A DNA stretch of 5,128 nt. It comes from Xanthobacteraceae bacterium (GTDB taxonomy: Bacteria > Pseudomonadota > Alphaproteobacteria > Rhizobiales > Xanthobacteraceae). Under the pieces are notes generated by a model that worked only from the letters and a program-made list of their open reading frames with translations, did no database searches and was not told where the DNA came from. The stretch spans positions 1-5,128 of the forward strand of contig JASHSY010000186.1 in NCBI GenBank assembly GCA_030040825.1. The letters run 5' to 3'. The translations under genes were made by a program, and so were the position numbers. Below, piece after piece: positions 1 to 4,688 of the stretch (the first letter of the stretch is position 1; each line of letters starts with the position of its first letter).

Positions 1-793
1 GGTCGTTACGCCAGGGGCAATAGACCAGGAATGGAAAGGCAAGTTGGAAGGCAATGATCGAGTAGGTGAGGGTATGCAGTAATTCCGGGGACTGACGAGC
101 AAGAAACAGACCAGCTGAAGTTGCCCCGAATTGATTGTCCTGGAGCGCCCAGGTAAGTGCCAGACCGCTTCGCCACGGCTCGCCAGCAAGCTTGAACAGG
201 GCGGCAAAAAAATACAGTGAGGCGATTTGAAGACGGAGCGCCAGGAATGGCAACGCGGGCCACCAACGGTTACGTGGTTCCGGATCCAGCGCGGCGTCGA
301 AGCTCCAATAGCGGGACATTGGCAGAAACAGACACCAGAGCAGCAATAGGTGAGTTAGCGTTTCCGCGCCCGAATTTGCATAGGGATTTCGCCAATACAG
401 GTAGCTGTTAAAGATGAACGCGAGCAGGTTCGACCAGCGCGTTCGGTATCCGATCGCGAAGGTGAAAATCGCGGCTGAATAAAGCACAGCGAACAGCGTG
501 CGCGATCGTATGAAGTCGAAGGCTTTCAACAACGGTAAAACCAAAACAAGACCGGGTATTTCGCGGTGGCCGGCCAGCACCGAAAGCGGCAACACGCCGG
601 CATCGCCATAGAGGTCGGCAAAGTAAGGGTAGACGGTGATAAAAAAGTCGCCGAGCAGGTAAATCGAAAACACAACGCGAAATAGGCTCAGTGCCTCGAA
701 ATTTCTCGAAAGCGTTTCACCAGCTTCGCGCTCGTTTGCGGCGACCTTCACCCGCGATTGTACTACTTTATCAATGTTAGTTTGGAGCGGCAT
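1..793 (-). CDS. HTTM-domain (VKGC/SdpB-like) integral membrane protein, N-terminal part
   Basis: An open frame runs leftward off the window, giving 264 codons with no stop. The ATG at 793-791 is chosen because an AAGGGAG motif lies 10 nt upstream and an in-frame TGA lies seven codons upstream; a GTG at 751 is an alternative. The protein matches the HTTM pattern: a first membrane segment ALSLFRVVFSIYLLGDFF (about 34-51), a YADLYGDAGVLP turn, a GYRTRW motif, then YWRNPYANSG (RNP-x-NxG), LFLPMSRYWSFDA, and a segment ending FFAALFKLAGEPWRSGLAL. About six hydrophobic segments are visible. Members of this family include vitamin K-dependent gamma-carboxylase-like proteins and SdpB, needed for maturation of the Bacillus SdpC toxin; most bacterial members have no known substrate. 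The C-terminal part, where many homologues carry further domains, is outside the window. The family call is fairly firm; the function is unknown. Confidence 0.82.
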   Translation of the reverse strand, partial: MPLQTNIDKVVQSRVKVAANEREAGETLSRNFEALSLFRVVFSIYLLGDFFITVYPYFADLYGDAGVLPLSVLAGHREIPGLVLVLPLLKAFDFIRSRTLFAVLYSAAIFTFAIGYRTRWSNLLAFIFNSYLYWRNPYANSGAETLTHLLLLWCLFLPMSRYWSFDAALDPEPRNRWWPALPFLALRLQIASLYFFAALFKLAGEPWRSGLALTWALQDNQFGATSAGLFLARQSPELLHTLTYSIIAFQLAFPFLVYCPWRND

Positions 794-1093
794 TGCCGCT
801 TCGCTCCCTTGTCATCCGGTCTTAGAAATTGGGTTCGTTGTGCATATAGCATGGCTATCGCGGAGATCGCACGCGGTGCTCGCTGGCATCAGGCTACGCG
901 TGGCTCGTTGCGTCTGGGCGTGACGAGTTCGGGTGGCGGCCGCTGGTACGAGTACTAGACATCGGCAATTGATTCGTTCGCGCTGAAGATGATCCACGAC
1001 CCAACAATGGCCTCGGCAGTGTGCAACATTCTAACGCCGGTGCCCGCAGACTACCTTTCGCATTCGGGCGCCGGTCATAACATTTCCACGCGA
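794..1093. other. 300-bp gap between two minus-strand membrane protein genes
   Basis: No convincing gene is seen here. Short open frames on both strands lack ribosome binding sites and recognisable composition, and they overlap one another. The only structure noted is the inverted repeat at 1037-1074. The gap is long for two co-directional genes in an operon, so the HTTM gene may have its own promoter within it. No clear -35/-10 pair was found on the minus strand. Confidence 0.6.
1037..1074 (-). terminator. possible hairpin terminator after the GT-C-like gene
   Basis: The arms CCGGTGCCCG (1037-1046) and CGGGCGCCGG (1065-1074) are inverted repeats matching at 9 of 10 positions, with an 18-nt loop. 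The structure lies 20 bp past the stop of the gene ending at 1094. On the minus-strand transcript the one odd pair is a C-A mismatch. No T-run follows, so this could equally be an mRNA 3'-end stabilising or pausing structure, or chance in GC-rich DNA. Confidence 0.3.
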
Positions 1094-2572
1094 CTACCTT
1101 TTCCGAACGTAAACGACAGAATATTCGTCTGAGTATGCACGGTCCCACGCTGCGCTTCGCCCAAGCGCTTGGGCGAGGGGCTCGTGCGGAGGAAAAACGA
1201 CCCAGCTTACCTTATATTCGTCAAGTGTCTCAAATGCCTTGTTGATGTCGACCAGTTTCTCAGTATTGAAGTATTTGCTGGCGAACGCATCGCCGAATAG
1301 TTCGGCCCGCCCGTCGATGAAGGTTGGGATGTCGGAAAAAATCAAATAACCACCGAAGCCATACCAATTAAAGACGTTCCCGGTAATGTTCGCTTCTCGC
1401 ACGAAATCAATTGCCGCACTCGGTGTTATCCGTTTGGACGGCACGATATCTTGCCGCCACCAAGCCGAGACGGTGATTAGCGCGGCAAATGCTATGCCGC
1501 CGGCGACGAAGGCGAGGGATCTTTTGTGCAAAAACCGCAGCACTGGATCGACCCTTCGATCATTTACAGAGGCTTTGTCGTCTTGTGGTGACAGGTAAGC
1601 GGCGGCTGCGGCAGCGGGCCGTGCCAGAATAATCGGAGCCACGAAAAAAAACATCATAAGGCCGCGGATATAGCTCAAACCGAGAACCATAAACACGCCA
1701 AAAGCAATCAGCCTTGGTCCGCGCAGCCGAATGCCGAAGCCGGCAATGGCGACAAAGATTGCAACCACGTAACCTAATCGAAAGGTCCTGCCTTGAAAGT
1801 CCGGCGATCGCCATTCGACGATGTAATGGTGCGCGAAATTCATGCTGAGTAGCTTAGGGGTCATAAACGCCGTCGAGAGGAAGTACGGTGTTATCAGGGC
1901 GCAAACCGAAACCATTACCGCCATAACCAAGAGGCGCCGGCATTTGCGATAATTGCGTCGAATGAAGCTTTGATAAAAGCAGCAGCCAGCAAAGATGTAG
2001 AGAAGCAACAGCCCAAGCGTGAAACTGCCGTGGATGTTGGTCCAAAGAATCATTAGGGGCGCGACAATGAGCAACGGCGGCAAGTCAAATTTTTCGTCGT
2101 CGTAGGCATCAAGTAAAGCGCTCATCCAAATCACGAGAATGAGGTAAGAAAAAAGGTGAGGGCGGGCGAGATAATGCGGAGTTGTGGCGACTGCGGTTAA
2201 AACGGCAAACCCGATTGCGACAGAGAACCGGAACCGCCGCAACAAATAGAAGCATAACGCGCCAAGCACGGCGGCCATCGTTGCGGCGGCCAACATGACG
2301 ACCCCGCGCCAACCAGCCAAATTATAGGCTAGCGCATAAAAAATCTCAGCCAGCCATTGCGCATCGCTCCATGGCTTGCCGGCTGCCGTGTACGAGTAAA
2401 AATCGGTGAATGGAACTGCGGCGTGCTCCAGGATCCATTGTCCGGTGCGGATGTGCCAGAACGTATCGGCGTCCTGCAGCGGGAAGGGACCTAACAATAA
2501 GAAAAACGAATAGAAGACAATGGCGACGACGAAGGCTGTCGCAGGCAAGAAGCTATTGTTGGATTGGAGCAA
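1094..2572 (-). CDS. multi-pass membrane protein resembling GT-C-fold glycosyltransferases
   Basis: The 492-residue protein has about ten hydrophobic segments: near 11-30, 88-110, 117-134, 139-155, 165-180, 183-200, 214-233, 266-281, 288-317 and 352-371. After the first comes a periplasmic loop with LQDADTFWHIRTGQWIL (32-48), then VPFTDFYSYTAAGKPW (53-68). Acidic residues just after the first membrane helix (D34, D36) and the WH pair are the hallmark arrangement of GT-C transferases that use polyprenyl-phosphate-linked sugars. WTNIHGSF (177-184) is a further conserved-looking block. The soluble C-terminal tail carries FNWYGFGGYLIF and FIDGRAELFGD (401-428), as in many uncharacterised proteobacterial homologues. 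No substrate can be assigned. The start is TTG at 2572, because an in-frame TAG lies at 2599-2597 and no ATG or GTG occurs before the first helix; the ribosome binding site is weak. It may act on cell-surface glycan or protein glycosylation, but linkage to the adjacent pilus genes is only positional. Confidence 0.7.
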   Translation of the reverse strand: MLQSNNSFLPATAFVVAIVFYSFFLLLGPFPLQDADTFWHIRTGQWILEHAAVPFTDFYSYTAAGKPWSDAQWLAEIFYALAYNLAGWRGVVMLAAATMAAVLGALCFYLLRRFRFSVAIGFAVLTAVATTPHYLARPHLFSYLILVIWMSALLDAYDDEKFDLPPLLIVAPLMILWTNIHGSFTLGLLLLYIFAGCCFYQSFIRRNYRKCRRLLVMAVMVSVCALITPYFLSTAFMTPKLLSMNFAHHYIVEWRSPDFQGRTFRLGYVVAIFVAIAGFGIRLRGPRLIAFGVFMVLGLSYIRGLMMFFFVAPIILARPAAAAAAYLSPQDDKASVNDRRVDPVLRFLHKRSLAFVAGGIAFAALITVSAWWRQDIVPSKRITPSAAIDFVREANITGNVFNWYGFGGYLIFSDIPTFIDGRAELFGDAFASKYFNTEKLVDINKAFETLDEYKVSWVVFPPHEPLAQALGRSAAWDRAYSDEYSVVYVRKR

Positions 2573-2595
2573 GCAAATTCGCCCGGCACGAAGGG

Positions 2596-2601
2596 ACTAT
2601 A
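2596..2601 (-). promoter_or_regulatory. candidate -10 box for the GT-C-like gene
   Basis: Read on the minus strand, 2601-2596 is TATAGT, five of six matches to the sigma-70 -10 consensus. It would place transcription start near 2589 and give a leader of about 17 nt before the TTG start. At 16-18 bp spacing no acceptable -35 hexamer is present; that position is occupied by the palindromic repeats at 2616-2641. This is the layout of an activator-dependent promoter, but no experiment or conserved alignment supports it here. Confidence 0.35.
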
Positions 2602-2615
2602 ACGCCGTAGTCTTA

Positions 2616-2641
2616 GTCTAATGTTAGAGTCTAATGTTAGA
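2616..2641. repeat. two tandem copies of a 13-bp near-palindrome, operator-like
   Basis: The unit GTCTAATGTTAGA occurs at 2616-2628 and again, exactly, at 2629-2641. Each unit holds the inverted repeat TCTAA-TG-TTAGA, so the dyad centres are 13 bp apart. A partial third element (GTCTTA) precedes the array at 2610-2615. Paired dyads of this size next to a promoter are typical of binding sites for a dimeric regulator. They lie 44-69 bp upstream of the TTG start at 2572 and over 500 bp from the first pilin gene, so the left gene is the more likely target. The cognate regulator is not in the window. Confidence 0.6.
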
Positions 2642-2742
2642 CCAAAATTTTGCCGCTCCGCGCAATCCTGAGGCGTTCGCCAGCGTCAGCCAGCTTACAT
2701 CGCCAACGAGTGCCGCCCGTTATCGGCGGTGTAAATTTGTAA

Positions 2743-2764
2743 GGGGGTTCGGCCACCCCCCCCC
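2743..2764. repeat. G5/C9 hairpin with a nine-cytosine homopolymer
   Basis: Five G (2743-2747) plus T2748 can pair with A2755 and five of the nine C at 2756-2764, leaving a six-base loop. The C-run is followed directly by GGGAGGAGG. Homopolymers of this length are prone to slipped-strand length change and to sequencing or assembly error. It lies mid-intergenic, well outside the promoter elements called here. Confidence 0.55.
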
Positions 2765-2986
2765 GGGAGGAGGCGGAAACTTGTATACCGCAGCAAACGC
2801 GCCAAGCCTCGAAGATTGCCAATCAGCGCTGCCGCGGCATTGGATCTTCGCGCTTTTGGATCGACGGCTTACCTTATGAGGACGCGACGATCCCCGCACA
2901 TTCAACCACGTTTAGCGCTAACAAATGCTGGCGCGAGTTAGCGGCTGCAAGCGATTGCGCGTGCATTTTGCCGCCCTGGGCGAGCG

Positions 2987-3040
2987 ATAATTAACATTTA
3001 TTTTCCGTGCCTTGACAACTTAAAGTTCAACGAAAAGAAT
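2987..3040 (+). promoter_or_regulatory. sigma-70 type promoter of the flp pilus genes
   Basis: A perfect -35 TTGACA (3012-3017) is followed by a 17-bp spacer and AAGAAT (3035-3040), four of six matches to the -10 consensus; start would be near 3047, about 110 nt before flp1. Immediately upstream, 2987-3004 is A/T in 17 of 18 positions and sits where an UP element would contact the polymerase alpha subunits. Inside the spacer is an exact 11-bp dyad, AACTT-A-AAGTT (3017-3027), which could be a repressor operator because binding there would block both hexamers. Confidence 0.6.
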
Positions 3041-3142
3041 CCACCATGATCGCTGATTGCTGATCGGCAGTTTGCGATTCAACAAACTCCTTCGGCAGGC
3101 GCGGTCCATCCTCCAAGGAGCGGAATTTGGCATTTGGCCCAC

Positions 3143-3150
3143 GAGGGGAG
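3143..3150 (+). promoter_or_regulatory. ribosome binding site that sets the flp1 start
   Basis: GAGGGGAG ends 7 nt before ATG 3158. This favours that ATG over the in-frame TTG at 3134, whose only possible ribosome binding site (AAGGAG, 3115-3120) is 13 nt away. The resulting 17-residue leader also matches that of the neighbouring pilin in length. Confidence 0.75.
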
Positions 3151-3157
3151 TTCAGTA

Positions 3158-3343
3158 ATGTCGAAAGTATTAAAGTTGCTCAACAACGTGCGTAAGGATG
3201 AGGAAGGTGTGACGATGGTCGAGTATGCGCTGCTACTTGGGCTCATCTCGGTTGTCGCTATCGCCGCCATCACTGCCATCGGTGTCGCTGTCAACAACAA
3301 GTTCAGCACGGCCTGCACCTCGTTGAGCGGCACCGCCTGCTAA
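3158..3343 (+). CDS. flp: Flp/Fap-type type IVb pilin, first copy
   Basis: This 61-residue prepilin is the structural subunit of a Tad (tight adherence) pilus. The leader is short and charged (residues 1-17, with RKDEEG at 12-17). The Flp-type prepilin peptidase site is G17 followed by VTMVEYALL, with the signature Glu at +5 (E22) and Tyr at +6 (Y23). A hydrophobic helix runs from about 24 to 45. The mature subunit would be 44 residues. The C-terminus FSTACTSLSGTAC carries two cysteines (53 and 61) that could form a small disulfide loop once exported. It is the first gene after the promoter near 3012-3040. A second pilin gene follows after 51 nt with a mature region identical except at residue 48 (Lys here, Asn there). 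The family assignment is secure; the role of each copy is not known. Confidence 0.95.
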   Translation: MSKVLKLLNNVRKDEEGVTMVEYALLLGLISVVAIAAITAIGVAVNNKFSTACTSLSGTAC

Positions 3344-3394
3344 CCGACGTTCGAAGTTGGGGGCGGTAAACCTCATTTCAAGAGGACGTCAGGT

Positions 3395-3580
3395 ATGAGA
3401 ACGCTTTTGAGTCTCCTTAACTCGCTCCGTAAGGACGAGGACGGAGTGACGATGGTGGAATATGCCCTGCTGCTTGGGCTGATCTCCGTTGTCGCCATTG
3501 CGGCCATTACTGCTATCGGTGTTGCCGTCAACAATAACTTCAGCACGGCCTGCACCTCGTTGAGCGGCACGGCCTGCTAG
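3395..3580 (+). CDS. flp: Flp/Fap-type type IVb pilin, second copy
   Basis: The second 61-residue prepilin starts at ATG 3395 with AGAGGA 8 nt upstream. The layout matches the first copy: a 17-residue leader ending RKDEDG, then VTMVEYALL with E22 and Y23, a hydrophobic helix, and the C-terminal Cys53/Cys61 pair. Against copy one, the mature 44 residues show one replacement (K48N) but 15 synonymous codon changes, while the 17-residue leader differs at seven positions. The last 32 nt of shared coding sequence before the penultimate difference (from codon 49) are identical, which might reflect local gene conversion. A hairpin overlaps the stop codon and a second follows before cpaB. Both copies look functional; neither shows decay. 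Whether they co-assemble or are used at different times cannot be told from sequence. Confidence 0.94.
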   Translation: MRTLLSLLNSLRKDEDGVTMVEYALLLGLISVVAIAAITAIGVAVNNNFSTACTSLSGTAC

Positions 3581-3590
3581 CCGGGCCGCT
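3563..3590 (+). other. RNA hairpin across the flp2 stop codon
   Basis: AGCGGC (3563-3568) pairs with GCCGCT (3585-3590) and CGGC (3570-3573) with GCCG (3580-3583). There is one A-G mismatch between the two helices and a six-base loop CTGCTA that contains the first two bases of the TAG stop. This ten-pair GC-rich stem is not followed by a T-run, so it is not a classical intrinsic terminator. The matching place in flp1 cannot form it, because third-position and 3' flanking bases differ. It likely protects the pilin mRNA 3' end or marks a processing point. Confidence 0.5.
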
Positions 3591-3654
3591 TAACGGGTCA
3601 ACGTCGTGATGTCATTTGCTGCCGGCTGCGCAATCTGTTGTTCAGCGCTGTTGC

Positions 3655-3683
3655 CCGTGGTTCGTATCCGCATCGAACCACGG
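3655..3683 (+). other. perfect 10-bp inverted repeat between flp2 and cpaB
   Basis: CCGTGGTTCG (3655-3664) and CGAACCACGG (3674-3683) are exact reverse complements around a nine-base loop. The stem ends 10 nt before the GAGG ribosome binding site of cpaB (3694-3697). No T-run follows. Its location between highly expressed pilin genes and low-abundance assembly genes suggests partial termination, RNase processing or mRNA stabilisation. It could instead be the core of a DNA-binding site. Rho-dependent termination is also possible. Confidence 0.6.
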
Positions 3684-3704
3684 CGCACATCATGAGGTTG
3701 CACA

Positions 3705-4529
3705 ATGCGTGCTAACAATGTTGTTGTTCTCGTCGTTGCTGTGGTATTGGGCGGAATCGCCGCTATTTTGACGCGCAACTGGCTCGTCAGTCACGGTCAA
3801 GCGAGTAGCGAAGGTACCATCGTCGTGGCCGCCAAGCCCATTGCGTTTGGCACGCAACTGACGGCGGATAATTTAACCGAAATAGCGTGGACTGCGGCGG
3901 ATCGGCCGGACGGTTCATACGCCACTAAGCAGGATTTGCTCAAGGACGGTCGGCGCACGGCGCTGGCGGCGATCGCCCGCAAAGAGCCGGTCCTACGTAC
4001 CAAAATCACCAGCCCCGGTCAGCGCGCGACGTTATCGACGACGCTTGATCCGGGAAAACGCGCGGTGACCGTTCGGGTCGATGATGTGCGCGGCGTGGCG
4101 GGATTTATTCAGCCGGGGGATCGGGTGGATGTGGTCTTGATCCGGACCGAGGCGGAAACCAAGAACGGCGAGGGTTATTCCGACGTCATTCTGCAGTCGG
4201 CCAGGGTGCTTGCCATCGATCAAGTGACCAGCGAGCGTTCCGAACAGGCGACGGTGGCAAAAGCCGTGACGCTGGAGGTCAGCGCCGAGGAGGCGCAAAA
4301 AATCCTGCTGGCGACGAATGTTGGTCGGCTGTCACTGATCCTTCGCCAACCCGACCAAGTCGGAGCAGAAAATCTGCATCGTGTGACCGAGGCGGATCTA
4401 AGTGCCGCTCGGTCAGCGCCCGTGGCGGCGCGTGCCCCGGCGCCGTCAAACACGCGGCACGTTACCGTGTATAGCGGGATCAGAGTCGAGGGATTTGACC
4501 TGCCAATCGGTATCGCGAGCAAGGAGTAG
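3705..4529 (+). CDS. cpaB: Tad pilus assembly protein CpaB/RcpC
   Basis: This 274-residue protein is a periplasmic, inner-membrane-anchored component thought to work with the CpaC secretin in building the Tad pilus channel. The start ATG 3705 has GAGG 7 nt upstream. One N-terminal membrane anchor lies at about 5-23. A SAF-type domain follows (about 37-103), with TIVVAAKPIAFGTQLTADNL and a closing KEPVLRTKI. The RcpC domain (about 107-218) holds KRAVTVRVDDVRGVAGFIQPGDRVDVVLIR (split across 118-147) and AKAVTLEVSAEEAQKILLATNVGRLSLILR (186-214 region), both strongly typical of alphaproteobacterial CpaB. An Ala/Pro-rich linker (237-248) leads to a VTVYSGIRVE tail seen in other members. Length is normal for the family. 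It lies 124 nt after flp2, without an intervening prepilin peptidase gene, and 159 nt before cpaC. Confidence 0.92.
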   Translation: MRANNVVVLVVAVVLGGIAAILTRNWLVSHGQASSEGTIVVAAKPIAFGTQLTADNLTEIAWTAADRPDGSYATKQDLLKDGRRTALAAIARKEPVLRTKITSPGQRATLSTTLDPGKRAVTVRVDDVRGVAGFIQPGDRVDVVLIRTEAETKNGEGYSDVILQSARVLAIDQVTSERSEQATVAKAVTLEVSAEEAQKILLATNVGRLSLILRQPDQVGAENLHRVTEADLSAARSAPVAARAPAPSNTRHVTVYSGIRVEGFDLPIGIASKE

Positions 4530-4688
4530 CGCTGCGGCTTGAGCGTGATAGAATTGCCACACTCGGTACAGTTGTGTGAGCAGCGGGCGGGATAGCGCTT
4601 GGCAGACAGGGGATGCCGGCGCTATTGATCGTTCTAGACGTGAGGGAATGGCGGTCTACATAACGGCTTGCACGTCGGGGGGCATGTT
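4530..4688 (+). other. 159-bp gap between cpaB and cpaC
   Basis: The spacing is wide for two genes of one pilus operon whose products act together. No open frame with a ribosome binding site was found. It contains the hairpin at 4592-4625 and a weaker one at 4558-4578 (CACAC/GTGTG arms, 11-base loop). No sigma-70 promoter of reasonable quality was recognised, so read-through from upstream remains the simplest assumption. Confidence 0.55.
4592..4625 (+). other. RNA hairpin between cpaB and cpaC
   Basis: ATAGCGC (4592-4598) pairs exactly with GCGCTAT (4619-4625). Inside it GGCA (4601-4604) pairs with TGCC (4614-4617), separated by a small internal loop (two bases against one), with a nine-base apical loop. 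The sequence after it is not T-rich. It probably tunes mRNA stability or partial termination ahead of cpaC. Confidence 0.5.

Larger units (their letters stand above)
2573..3157. other. 585-bp divergent intergenic region
   Basis: This separates the minus-strand membrane protein gene from the plus-strand pilus genes and must hold the 5' control regions of both. It contains tandem palindromes and a -10-like box for the left gene, a GC-rich stretch with a nine-C homopolymer, an A/T-rich block, and a TTGACA promoter for the right genes. Short open frames in the middle (about 2634-2905, both strands) have proline/glycine-rich low-complexity translations forced by the C-run and are not believed. A small regulatory RNA here cannot be excluded. 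Confidence 0.7.

Noticed and set aside
764..785. Third copy of the 13-bp palindrome near the HTTM gene start
   Set aside because: Only AATGTTAG is shared, the dyad is missing, and it lies inside the coding region.
758..1148. Several 60-85 codon frames on both strands around the 794-1093 gap
   Set aside because: Composition is Arg/Ser/Thr-rich as in random GC-rich frames; they overlap the ends of the two real genes and have no start signals.
2634..2905. Open frames of 61-81 codons on both strands in the divergent intergenic region
   Set aside because: They overlap each other, have proline/glycine runs produced by the C9 tract, no ribosome binding site and no recognisable family.
2987..3030. 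Possible CtrA site (TTAA-N7-TTAA) upstream of the pilins
   Set aside because: TTAA occurs at 2991 and 3020, but the spacing is not seven bases in either case and no second half matches.
3134..3343. Longer flp1 starting at TTG 3134
   Set aside because: ATG 3158 has a well-placed GAGGGGAG, and it gives the same 17-residue leader as the second pilin.
3371..3385. Short CCTC/GAGG stem over the flp2 ribosome binding site
   Set aside because: Four base pairs with a seven-base loop is too weak to argue for translational control.
3079..3570. Two minus-strand open frames over the pilins with almost the same protein start (MPLNEVQAVL)
   Set aside because: They are antisense shadows of the two pilin genes; their likeness to each other follows from the pilin duplication. 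They lack their own ribosome binding sites.
3655..3683. Classical intrinsic terminator between flp2 and cpaB
   Set aside because: The stem is perfect, but no T-rich stretch follows, so it is listed as an RNA hairpin only.
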